Origin: Rhodoferax potami
Lineage (GTDB): Bacteria; Pseudomonadota; Gammaproteobacteria; Burkholderiales; Burkholderiaceae_C
DNA: 64,000 nt
Reading direction: 5' to 3'
NCBI RefSeq assembly: GCF_032193765.1
Contig: NZ_JAVBIJ010000001.1
Location: 3,224,001 to 3,288,000, forward strand
A program made the translations under genes and the position numbers. Below, piece after piece: positions 7,972 to 15,657 of the stretch (its first letter is position 1; every line of letters begins with the position of its first letter). The notes below the pieces were generated by a model that was given only the letters and a program-made list of their open reading frames with translations, was not told the DNA's origin and did no database searches.

Positions 7972-8940
7972 TCAAACCCCTGGCTTGCGACCGGCTTCAA
8001 ACACGCGTTGCAGCACGCAGAACACAAACAGCAGCGCCCCGATGACAATGCGGGTCCACCACGAGCTCAAGGAGCCGTCGAACATGATCAAGGTCTGGAT
8101 CACGCCCAGGGTCAGCACCCCGAACAGCGTGCCCACCATGTAGCCCACCCCGCCGCTGAGCAAGGTGCCGCCTATGACCACGGCAGCAATCGCGTCCAGC
8201 TCCAGCCCCACCGCATGCAGGCCGTAGCCCGACAGCATGTAGAAGGTGAACACCACCCCGCCCAGCGCTGCGCAAAAGCCGCTCAGGGCATACACCAGCA
8301 CATTGGTGCGCGCCACCGGCAGACCCATGAGCACGGACGAATGCTCGGAGCCGCCTATGGCATACACCGTGCGGCCGAACTCGGTGCCGTGCGCCACAAA
8401 CACCGCAACAGCCAGCACCACCAGCGCCAGCACCGCGCTGATGGACACCATGGGACCGCCCGACCATAGGTGCAGCCGGGTTTGCGCCAGCACGGTGTAG
8501 GCCTCGTCGGTGATGCTGATGGAATCGATACTGATCAGGTAGCACAGGCCCCGCGCCAGGAACATGCCCGCCAGCGTGACGATGAAGGGCTGTAGCCGGA
8601 AGCGCTGGATCAACCAGCCCATAAAGGCGCCAAACAGCGTGCCCATGCACAGCACCAGCGGAATGGCGACCATCAGGTCCCAATGCAGGTGTTGCACCAG
8701 TTTGGCCAGCACGATGGTGCTCAGTGCCACCACCGAGCCCACCGACAGATCGATACCGCCGGACAGGATGACGAAGGTCATGCCCACCGCCACGATGACC
8801 AGGAAGGCGTTGTCGATCAACAGGTTCAGGAACACCTGGGGCGACAGAAAGCCGGTGTACGACACCGCCCCGAACACCGACATGGCAGCAAACAGCGAGA
8901 TGGTGGCCGCCAGGGGAATGTATTTGCTCTGGAGTTTCAT
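7972..8940 (-). CDS. yjfF: Sugar ABC transporter permease, YjfF type
   Basis: A 322-residue inner-membrane permease of the ribose/galactose class (BPD_transp_2 fold) with about eight to ten hydrophobic helices. The conserved cytoplasmic coupling segment GGIDLSVGSVVAL lies near residue 63, and a second glycine-rich segment is GGVGYMVGTLFG. ATG 8940 overlaps the TGA of ytfT (ATGA). It is the last transport gene of ytfQ-ytfR-ytfT-yjfF, the same gene order as the Escherichia coli galactofuranose system. Relatives elsewhere carry arabinofuranose, so the exact sugar is open. Confidence 0.9.
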   Translation of the reverse strand: MKLQSKYIPLAATISLFAAMSVFGAVSYTGFLSPQVFLNLLIDNAFLVIVAVGMTFVILSGGIDLSVGSVVALSTIVLAKLVQHLHWDLMVAIPLVLCMGTLFGAFMGWLIQRFRLQPFIVTLAGMFLARGLCYLISIDSISITDEAYTVLAQTRLHLWSGGPMVSISAVLALVVLAVAVFVAHGTEFGRTVYAIGGSEHSSVLMGLPVARTNVLVYALSGFCAALGGVVFTFYMLSGYGLHAVGLELDAIAAVVIGGTLLSGGVGYMVGTLFGVLTLGVIQTLIMFDGSLSSWWTRIVIGALLFVFCVLQRVFEAGRKPGV

Positions 8941-10004
8941 GCGTGGCTCCCTGCAGCGGGGCGCACCACCCAGCCGCGCACGGCGCGGCGGAACTCTGCG
9001 GACTGCATCAGCATGACCACAAAGACCACGGCGGCCTTGACCACGAGGTTGATCTCGGGCGGCACGCCGATGGAGTAAATGGTGGAGGTGAGCGTCTGAA
9101 TGATCAGCGCGCCAATCATGCTGCCCGCTAACGAAAAGCGCCCGCCGGTGAGCAAGGTGCCACCCAGCGTGACCGCCAGAATGGCGTCCAGCTCCAGCAG
9201 GTTGCCGGCGTTGTTGCCGTCCGCACTCTTGACGTTGGAGCTGATGATCAGGCCGGCAATGCCCGCTGTCAGCCCACAAAACGCGTACACACAGATGCTG
9301 ATCAACCGCTCCCGCACGCCGGCCACACGGGCCGCTGCGGGGTTGATACCGATGGCCTGAATGAACAGGCCCAGCGCGGTGCGCGTGACCGCCAGATGCA
9401 TCAACAGATAGACAAAGCCCGCGATGAATAGCGCAAAGGGCAAGCCCCACAGATAGCCACTGCCAATAAAGAAATACGGCGGGTAGTAGACCGTGACGAT
9501 CTGTCCGTCCGTGAGCAACTGCGCCACACCCCGGCCCGCCACCATCAGGATCAGCGTGGCAATGATGGGCTGCAGGCCAATCTTGGCCACCAGCACCCCG
9601 TTCCACAGCCCGCAAGCCAGCGCAGTAAGCAGGGCACACACGATAGCCAGCCACATGGGGAAGCGGCTCACATGCTGGGCTACACCGTCGGTGATGACCA
9701 GCTTGCCGCCCACCATCAAGGCCGCTACGGCCGCACTGATGGCCACGGTGGCGCCCACCGAGATATCAATGCCGCGTGTGGCAATGACCAGCGTCATGCC
9801 TAGAGACACCAGCATCAGCGGCGCTGCGCGGTTCAGGATGTCGATGACACTGCCGTACAGGTGGCCATCGCGCCACTGCAGCATCCAGAAGCCGGGGTTG
9901 AGGCTGGCGTTGACCATCAGGATCAGAACCAGCGTGACCACCGGCCACAGCAAAGGGTGCGTTTGCACCCGCTTCACAAGGGAAGGTGCGTTCAACGTGC
10001 TCAT
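8937..10004 (-). CDS. ytfT: Sugar ABC transporter permease, YtfT type
   Basis: A 355-residue inner-membrane permease partnering YjfF. About eight to ten hydrophobic helices are visible, with the coupling motif RGIDISVGATVAIS near residues 89-102 and the repeat GGRFSLAGSMIGALIIQ near the C-terminus. Both ends overlap neighbours by ATGA (with ytfR at 10001-10004 and yjfF at 8937-8940), which indicates tight translational coupling and equal synthesis of the two permeases and the ATPase. Confidence 0.9.
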   Translation of the reverse strand: MSTLNAPSLVKRVQTHPLLWPVVTLVLILMVNASLNPGFWMLQWRDGHLYGSVIDILNRAAPLMLVSLGMTLVIATRGIDISVGATVAISAAVAALMVGGKLVITDGVAQHVSRFPMWLAIVCALLTALACGLWNGVLVAKIGLQPIIATLILMVAGRGVAQLLTDGQIVTVYYPPYFFIGSGYLWGLPFALFIAGFVYLLMHLAVTRTALGLFIQAIGINPAAARVAGVRERLISICVYAFCGLTAGIAGLIISSNVKSADGNNAGNLLELDAILAVTLGGTLLTGGRFSLAGSMIGALIIQTLTSTIYSIGVPPEINLVVKAAVVFVVMLMQSAEFRRAVRGWVVRPAAGSHA

Positions 10005-11539
10005 GCCTGCCCCGCAATCATGGCGTAGACCGCCTGGTCATTCGTGCCGGCAGGCAGCTCGCCCACCTTGGCGCGGTCGCGCAGAACCACGATGCGGTCG
10101 GAGACGCGCACCACCTCTTCCATCTCGGAGGAGATGAACAGCACCGCCATCCCCTGTTTGGCCAGTGCCAGTATCTCGTTCATGATTTCCTGCTTGGCGG
10201 CGATGTCGATGCCGCGGGTAGGTTCGTCCAATATCAACAGGCTGGGTTGCGTGGCCAGCCAGCGGGCCAAGACTGCTTTTTGCTGGTTGCCGCCGGAGAG
10301 CTGCCCGATGGGCGTGTCCACATCGGCGGTCTTGATGCCCAGGGCTTTGACATAGCCCTCGGCCAGCGTGGTTTGTTGCACCCGGCCAATCGAGGGCCAC
10401 AGGCCTTGGCGGGCCTGCAAGGCCAGCACAATGTTTTCGCGCACCGAGAGCTCGGCGATGATGCCCTCGGCCTTGCGGTCTTCCGGGCACAGGCCCAGCC
10501 CCAGCTGAATGGCGGTGACGGGCGAGTCCATGCGCACCGTTTTGCCGTCGAACGTGATCTCGCCCGCATCGCTGCGGTCCAGCCCGAAGAGCAGGCGCGC
10601 CAGCTCGGTGCGCCCCGAGCCCAGCAGCCCACCCAGGCCCACCACCTCGCCCCGGCGGATGCCGAGGTCCATGGCTTTCACATGTCCACGGCGGTTGAGC
10701 GCTTTGGTTTGCAGCCACTCAGGGGCTTGTACGCGGCTGGCGTCGTTGGCAGCGTCTGCGCTGGAGGCTGCGGCGAGCTCGCGCCCCACCATGGCGGCAA
10801 TCAGGGCGTTGTGGCCCAGCGCTGCCGCCGGATACTCGCCCACCAGCTCGCCGTTGCGCAAGACGGTAATGCGGTCGCACAGCGCATACACCTGGTCCAG
10901 AAAGTGGGTCACAAACAAAATGGCCATGCCCTGGTCGCGTAACTGGCGCAGCACGACGTAGAGGCGCTCTACTTCTTCATCATCAAGGCTGGAGGTGGGT
11001 TCATCCAATATCAGCACTTGGGCCGAGATGCTCAGGCCCCGGGCGATGGCCACCATTTGCTGCACAGCGACCGAGTAGCTCGCCAGCGTCTGGGTCACAT
11101 CGATGTCGAGGTTCAGGCGTGCCAGCAGGGTGCGCGCATCGCGGTGCATGGCGGGCCAGTCAATGGCCCATGCGCCGGCGACCCCCTTGCGGGGGTATCG
11201 GCCCGCAAATATGTTTTCAGCGACCGACAGGTTGGCGCACAAGTTGACCTCTTGATACACCGTGCTGATGCCCAAGCGCTGGGCGTCTAGCGTGGAGGTG
11301 GCGCGGATAGAGTGGCCGTTGAGCCGCATGTCGCCTTCATCCGCTTGGTAGACGCCGGTGAGCACTTTGATCAGGGTGGATTTGCCCGCGCCGTTCTGGC
11401 CCATCAGCGCATGGACTTCACCGGCATACAGCCGCAGTCCCACGCCCGAGAGCGCCCGCACGGGTCCGAACTGTTTGGCAATGCCGGAGAGCTCCAGCAC
11501 CGGTGCCACAGCCTGCGCCGTTGGTGGTGTGTGTGTCAT
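10001..11539 (-). CDS. ytfR: Sugar ABC transporter ATP-binding protein, YtfR type (double ATPase)
   Basis: A 512-residue protein with two fused ATPase domains, as in RbsA, MglA and YtfR. The first has Walker A GQNGAGKST (about 47-55) and Walker B VLILDEPTSSLD. The second has the degenerate P-loop LLGSGRTE, with Arg in place of Lys as is normal in this class, a proper signature LSGGNQQK and Walker B LLILDEPTRGID. It energises uptake through YtfT and YjfF. An intrinsic terminator-like hairpin between ytfQ and this gene (11550-11579) probably keeps its level below that of the binding protein. Confidence 0.93.
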   Translation of the reverse strand: MTHTPPTAQAVAPVLELSGIAKQFGPVRALSGVGLRLYAGEVHALMGQNGAGKSTLIKVLTGVYQADEGDMRLNGHSIRATSTLDAQRLGISTVYQEVNLCANLSVAENIFAGRYPRKGVAGAWAIDWPAMHRDARTLLARLNLDIDVTQTLASYSVAVQQMVAIARGLSISAQVLILDEPTSSLDDEEVERLYVVLRQLRDQGMAILFVTHFLDQVYALCDRITVLRNGELVGEYPAAALGHNALIAAMVGRELAAASSADAANDASRVQAPEWLQTKALNRRGHVKAMDLGIRRGEVVGLGGLLGSGRTELARLLFGLDRSDAGEITFDGKTVRMDSPVTAIQLGLGLCPEDRKAEGIIAELSVRENIVLALQARQGLWPSIGRVQQTTLAEGYVKALGIKTADVDTPIGQLSGGNQQKAVLARWLATQPSLLILDEPTRGIDIAAKQEIMNEILALAKQGMAVLFISSEMEEVVRVSDRIVVLRDRAKVGELPAGTNDQAVYAMIAGQA

Positions 11540-11549
11540 GTTCTACGTG

Positions 11550-11579
11550 AAAAAAGGCCTGCAGCCGAAGCCGCAGGCC
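11550..11579 (-). terminator. Intercistronic partial terminator between ytfQ and ytfR
   Basis: On the minus strand GGCCTGCGGC, loop TTCG, GCTGCAGGCC, then T6. The 10-bp stem has a single G-U pair. Its place after the binding-protein gene is typical of attenuators that let binding protein outnumber the membrane subunits. Confidence 0.8.
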
Positions 11580-11620
11580 AAAACGAATGACCGAAGCGAA
11601 CTAACAGGAGATCAGGGAGA

Positions 11621-12586
11621 TCAGTACTGGCGGCTGGGGAACTCTTTGGCCGCGGTTTCCATGGGGTACACACCGTCTTTACCGATGATGCGGCGTGCCA
11701 CGGTTTTGCCGGCCACGATGTCTTTGGCGGTGGCCATGACCAGCGGGCCGAGCAGCGGGCTGCATTCCACGCTGACGTTCAACTTGCCGGCAATCATGGC
11801 TTCAAAGGCACCCTTCACACCGTCCACCGAAATCACCAGGATGTCTTTGGCGGGCTTGAGGCCGGCTTCTTCGATGGCCTGGATAGCGCCGATCGCCATG
11901 TCGTCGTTGTGCGCGTAAAGCACATTGATCTTCTTACCCTCGGCCTTCAGGAAGGCCTCCATGACTTCCTTGCCCTTGGCGCGGGTGAAGTCACCGGTTT
12001 GCGAGCGGATGATCTTGATGTTGGAGTTGCCCTTAATGGCCGTCTCAAAACCCTTCTTGCGGTCGATGGCGGGGGCAGAACCCACGGTGCCTTGCAGCTC
12101 CACCACATTGATGTCGCCCTTCATGGTCTTGGCGCGGTCGGCCAGCCACTGGCCTGCCATCTCGCCTTGCTTCACAAAGTCAAAGCCGATGTGGGTGGCG
12201 TACAGGGAGGTGTCTTTGGAGTCCACCGAGCGGTCCATCAGGATCAGGGGAATCTTGGCATCCTTGATCTCTTTGAGCACCGTGTCCCAGCCGGACTCCA
12301 CCACCGGGGTCAGTGCAATCACGTCCACCTTTTGGGCGATGAAGGAGCGCAAGGCCTTGATCTGGTTTTCTTGCTTCTGCTGCGCATCCGAGAACTTGAG
12401 TTCGATGCCGGCGGCTGCCGCTGCGGATTTCATGGAGTTGGTGTTGGCGGTGCGCCATTCACTTTCTGCACCGATCTGGCTGAAGCCCACCACGATCTTC
12501 TTTTGCGCAAAAGCGCTCAGGGGCACAGCGGCGGTGATCGATGCTGCGAGGGCGGATGCCAATACGGTCCGACGGTTGTTGTTCAT
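11621..12586 (-). CDS. ytfQ: Sugar-binding periplasmic protein, YtfQ type
   Basis: A 321-residue periplasmic binding protein with a cleavable signal peptide (basic MNNNRRTV, hydrophobic core, cleavage near AFA-QKK at about residue 27). The mature N-terminus IVVGFSQIGAESEWRTANT, the block QQKQENQIKALRSFIAQ and the later VVELQGTVGSAPAIDRKKGF agree closely with remembered Escherichia coli YtfQ, the galactofuranose-binding protein. ATG 12586 is chosen because GAGGAGA lies about 5 bases before it. It is the first gene of the ytfQ-ytfR-ytfT-yjfF operon. A LacI-type palindrome lies 29-40 bases upstream of the start. Confidence 0.93.
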   Translation of the reverse strand: MNNNRRTVLASALAASITAAVPLSAFAQKKIVVGFSQIGAESEWRTANTNSMKSAAAAAGIELKFSDAQQKQENQIKALRSFIAQKVDVIALTPVVESGWDTVLKEIKDAKIPLILMDRSVDSKDTSLYATHIGFDFVKQGEMAGQWLADRAKTMKGDINVVELQGTVGSAPAIDRKKGFETAIKGNSNIKIIRSQTGDFTRAKGKEVMEAFLKAEGKKINVLYAHNDDMAIGAIQAIEEAGLKPAKDILVISVDGVKGAFEAMIAGKLNVSVECSPLLGPLVMATAKDIVAGKTVARRIIGKDGVYPMETAAKEFPSRQY

Positions 12587-12614
12587 GATGTCTCCTCTTT
12601 CCTTGTAGATGCGG

Positions 12615-12626
12615 GAAATCGATTTC
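12615..12626. promoter_or_regulatory. LacI-family-type operator upstream of ytfQ
   Basis: GAAATCGATTTC is a perfect 12-bp palindrome with a central CG, the usual core of LacI/GalR-family operators. A related half-site (ACGTTTTCA) follows at 12677-12685. Both are followed by the same string TTTCAAAGC, giving repeated units 57 bp apart. The LacI regulator at 30927-31964 is the only family member in the window. Confidence 0.5.
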
Positions 12627-12730
12627 AAAGCAGCCTCCCGCGTTCGACTACTGGGCCTCCCTTGTCAACCAGGCAACGTTTTCAAAGCGGCCCAGTTTGG
12701 GAGGAGTGAGTGTCATCATAGGATTCAAAA

Positions 12731-12773
12731 AGATATCAATCTAATAGATATTTAGATCTTTCAGATATCAATC
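12731..12773. promoter_or_regulatory. Direct repeats in the ytfQ/epimerase intergenic region
   Basis: AGATATCAATC occurs at 12731-12741 and 12763-12773, in the same orientation and 32 bp apart, i.e. three helical turns. The surrounding 180 bases are markedly AT-rich compared with the genes. This is a plausible regulator-binding zone for the divergent sugar-uptake and epimerase genes. The rest of 12627-12986 holds the palindrome listed separately and nothing coding. Confidence 0.4.
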
Positions 12774-12863
12774 GAATGATTCAGGTTTACCCTAAATTAT
12801 TGTTTTTAAAGGACTTATTGATTTAGTTTTCCCAGCAGACTAAATGTGGTCACTTGTTTTATT

Positions 12864-12881
12864 CATTGCAATATTGCAATG
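12864..12881. promoter_or_regulatory. Perfect 18-bp palindrome upstream of the epimerase gene
   Basis: CATTGCAATATTGCAATG reads the same on both strands. It lies 106 bases upstream of the epimerase start in AT-rich DNA and looks like an operator. The TetR regulator two genes away is a candidate ligand, by proximity only. Confidence 0.45.
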
Positions 12882-12986
12882 TCACAAGCCTGAATTGTGA
12901 TTTTCTTTTCGGCGTCTGCGGGACTAGCATGCGCCAGCCCTGCCCCTCGGCACGCCATCGAACCAGCTCCACTCCCCCCTTTCGCC

Positions 12987-13910
12987 ATGACCTCTCTTTC
13001 TGCACCCTCCCACCCGATCCATTGGCTGCAACACGGGGGGCAGCGCTTGGGCCTGATTCCGGGTTTGGGCGGTAGCGTGGCCGCCTGGCAGCGGGACGCG
13101 GGGCAGGGTTTGGTGGATATCTGGCGCCCCTGGGCCGGTGCGGCGGACTTGTACACGACGGCGTCCTTCCCACTGGTGCCCTGGTCCAACCGCATCGGGC
13201 AAGGCGGGTTCAGCCATGCCGGTACCCACCACCCCATGCGCCCCAACCGGGCGGGCGAGCCCTACCCCATCCACGGCGATGGCTGGCTACAGCCCTGGGT
13301 GATCCACCAGCCCCGCCACGACACGCTGGAGCTGCACCTCGAATCCAGCCACTTTGATGGCAACCCCTATCACTACCGCGCCCTGCAACGTTTTGTGCTG
13401 CGGGATGACGGCATGGACCAGCTGCTGGAAGTCACCCATCTGGGCCCGGGCAGCCTGCCCTACGGTCTGGGACAGCACCCGGCATTTTTGCGCACTCCCA
13501 ACGCTCGCTTGCACGCACAGGTAGAAGGCGTCTGGCTCAGCGGCGCAGACCCCATGCCCACCGGATTCACGACCCTATTCCCGGCTGGGTGGGACCCGCG
13601 GAGCGGTATGGAGGTGAGTGGCAGCCTGATTGACAACGCCTATGCCGGCTGGAGCGGCCAGGCGCATGTGGACTGGCCGGAACACGCGCTACGCCTGCAT
13701 ATGCGCGACCCCGCTGTCGTGGCCCGTGGCCGGAACGATGGGTTTTGCCTGCTCTACCGCCCGGCTGAAGGGCCTCACTTTTGCTTTGAGCCGGTCACCC
13801 ACCCGATTGACGCGTTCCACATGGAAGGCCGCCCGGGGTTGCAGGTGCTGGAGACCGGCCAGACCTTGCGTCTAGCCGTGGAGTGGCGGTTCGAGTCGCT
13901 GGGCCAGTAG
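12987..13910 (+). CDS. Aldose 1-epimerase (GalM-like)
   Basis: A 307-residue beta-sandwich epimerase that interconverts alpha and beta anomers of aldoses. The catalytic residues are visible: the His of YPIHGDGW near residue 92, the His of GLGQHPAF in mid-sequence, and the base Glu in HFCFEPVTHPIDAFH near the C-terminus. ATG 12987 is taken because the sandwich begins soon after it; an upstream start would add a low-complexity stretch. It is divergent from ytfQ, so it probably processes the sugar brought in by that transporter. In known galactofuranose and arabinose gene sets an epimerase is a common partner. Confidence 0.88.
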   Translation: MTSLSAPSHPIHWLQHGGQRLGLIPGLGGSVAAWQRDAGQGLVDIWRPWAGAADLYTTASFPLVPWSNRIGQGGFSHAGTHHPMRPNRAGEPYPIHGDGWLQPWVIHQPRHDTLELHLESSHFDGNPYHYRALQRFVLRDDGMDQLLEVTHLGPGSLPYGLGQHPAFLRTPNARLHAQVEGVWLSGADPMPTGFTTLFPAGWDPRSGMEVSGSLIDNAYAGWSGQAHVDWPEHALRLHMRDPAVVARGRNDGFCLLYRPAEGPHFCFEPVTHPIDAFHMEGRPGLQVLETGQTLRLAVEWRFESLGQ

Positions 13911-13918
13911 CCTCACCT

Positions 13919-13973
13919 GCTATACAAAATATAGCGGACAGCGCAATCACTGCCTGCGCTAGCGGCTATTTAG
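13919..13973 (+). repeat. Dispersed palindromic element, copy B
   Basis: GCTATACAAAATATAGC followed by GCGCAATCACTGCCTGCGC and TAGCGGCTATTT. It has the same architecture as the copy at 7908, with weaker stem pairing. It fills the gap between the convergent epimerase and TetR genes. Confidence 0.65.
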
Positions 13974-14597
13974 GCCATCAAAGCAGGTGGACAGCACCAG
14001 ATCAATGATCTGTTCGTCAGTGTGTTGGCCGCCCATGCGCAAGAACTCCAGCACCGGGTCACAGGCGCGGGCGTACAGGGTGTAGAGCACGGCGATGGCC
14101 GGCAGCGCAGGGTTGATGGCGCCTTGGGCTTGTGCGGCCTCGATCCAGCCGCCCACGCGGTCGCTCACGTCCATCAAACCATCCATATAGGCTTTGTGGC
14201 TCATCAGCGTGGCGCGCAAGGTGGAGTTTTGGCTGGGGAGCGAAGGCATCTCGCCAGCCAGCTTCAACAGCATGGTCCAGCGCACCACCCCACGCAGCTT
14301 TTGCAGGGGCGACATGTCGTCGGGCAATGAATTCAAAAACGCCTGAGCCTGACCCATCAGGTGCGCCATGGCGGCGGCAGCTAGGTCTTCTTTGCTGGGA
14401 AAGTGCTTGTACAGACTGGCCTTGGCAATGCCCACACTGGCAGCCACCTCGTCCACGGTCATGGCTTCAAAGCCTTTTTCTGCCAGCAGCAGGTTGACGG
14501 AGCGGATGATCGCGTCCTCCCGCGCTTGCAGCATTTGCTTCTTGAAGGACACTTTGACAGGCGCTTTGGGCACGTCAGAAACAGGCATATCGGTCAT
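13959..14597 (-). CDS. TetR-family transcriptional regulator
   Basis: A 212-residue repressor with the TetR N-terminal DNA-binding domain: a helix with LLLAEKGFEAMTVDEVA, then the helix-turn-helix VAASVGIAKASLYKHFPSKE at about residues 45-64. The C-terminal ligand-binding half is helical and divergent, so the effector cannot be guessed. I use ATG 14597; an in-frame GTG at 14621 would add eight residues, and GGAGGG lies between the two. It could control the sugar-uptake locus or a gene elsewhere; autoregulation is usual in the family. Confidence 0.9.
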   Translation of the reverse strand: MTDMPVSDVPKAPVKVSFKKQMLQAREDAIIRSVNLLLAEKGFEAMTVDEVAASVGIAKASLYKHFPSKEDLAAAAMAHLMGQAQAFLNSLPDDMSPLQKLRGVVRWTMLLKLAGEMPSLPSQNSTLRATLMSHKAYMDGLMDVSDRVGGWIEAAQAQGAINPALPAIAVLYTLYARACDPVLEFLRMGGQHTDEQIIDLVLSTCFDGLNSR

Positions 14598-14653
14598 GCT
14601 GTCTATTTTATGGCCCTCCACGTCGCAAAGTAGAGGCAGAGGTCAATTTATGA

Positions 14654-15571
14654 CTACTTGGTTTTCTCGGTCAATTGCCGGTTGGCGGCCTCGGTTAAGG
14701 CGTGGGTCAGCCGGTCGATCACCTCAGAGTCCAGGTTCCAGCAGTGCCAGTACAAATTGACCGGCAGGCTCAAGCTGGGCGCCAGATTCACCAGGTGCCC
14801 ACTCTCGAGCAGCCCCCGCACCAGCAGCTCGGGCACGATGCTCGCACCCCAACCGGCCAGCACCGCACGCACCTGCCCCTCGGAGCTGGGCACGAAGCGT
14901 TGGCTCAAAGACACGCGGCGCAGGTTCAGCGCCCGGCTCACAAATTCGGTGGGCAAGTCATCTTTGCGGTTGAAAGCCACAAAAGGGATGCTGCGGAAAT
15001 TGTGCGGAGTCAGGCCCTGGGGGCAATGCGCCTGGGCGTATTCGGCACTGGCCACCGCCACATATTGCATGGCGCCCAGCGACTGCACTTTGCAGCCCCG
15101 CAGCGCCTGCTTGAGGGTGGTTACACAGCCCAGCACCTGGCCTTCACGCAGCCATTCGTGGGTGAAGTCCTGGTCATCGGTGATGATTTCCAGCGGCAAT
15201 CCCGCGTGCACCAGCGGGTCCAGCGCGGGCAGAGCCCAAGTGGCGATGCTGTCGGCATTGATGGCTATGGATATGCGCTCATCCTCGCGCACCGCACCGG
15301 TGCTGGGTGCGAGGTCTTTGAGGTCGGTTTCCAGATCGGCACGCAGCAAGCGCATCTGCACCGCGTGCTTAATCAGCAATCGCCCGGCCGAGGTCGCTTT
15401 CACCGGCCGGCTGCGCACCAGCAGCACCGTACCCACCTGCGCCTCGAGTGCGCGCAGGCGCTGCGAGACGGCAGATTGGGTGATGGACAGGCGCACCGCA
15501 GCGCGTTCAAAGCCGCCTTCTTCCACGATGGCGGCAAGGCATTCCAGGGCGTCTGAATCAAAAGTACGCAT
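14654..15571 (-). CDS. argP: LysR-family regulator, ArgP (IciA) type
   Basis: A 305-residue LysR protein. The N-terminal helix-turn-helix (FDSDALECLAAIVEEGGFER, then SITQSAVSQRLRALEAQVG) matches the ArgP/IciA subgroup, which responds to arginine and lysine and usually controls a LysE/ArgO exporter or lysine genes. Here it is divergent from dadA (start 15658), with 86 bases of AT-rich DNA between. Its local target may therefore be the amino-acid dehydrogenase rather than an exporter. The subgroup call is good; the target is inferred from position. Confidence 0.87.
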   Translation of the reverse strand: MRTFDSDALECLAAIVEEGGFERAAVRLSITQSAVSQRLRALEAQVGTVLLVRSRPVKATSAGRLLIKHAVQMRLLRADLETDLKDLAPSTGAVREDERISIAINADSIATWALPALDPLVHAGLPLEIITDDQDFTHEWLREGQVLGCVTTLKQALRGCKVQSLGAMQYVAVASAEYAQAHCPQGLTPHNFRSIPFVAFNRKDDLPTEFVSRALNLRRVSLSQRFVPSSEGQVRAVLAGWGASIVPELLVRGLLESGHLVNLAPSLSLPVNLYWHCWNLDSEVIDRLTHALTEAANRQLTEKTK

Positions 15572-15657
15572 GGTGTAATTTTATTAATGCAGCTAATGTT
15601 TTCGCAATCCAGTTAATTTTACTTTTACTCGGCTTCCGCTTGCCTGACACTGCGCGG

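Noticed and set aside
8941..9654. N-terminal extension of the yjfF frame into the ytfT region
   Set aside because: The extra residues are an out-of-frame reading of ytfT; the true start is ATG 8940 with an ATGA overlap.
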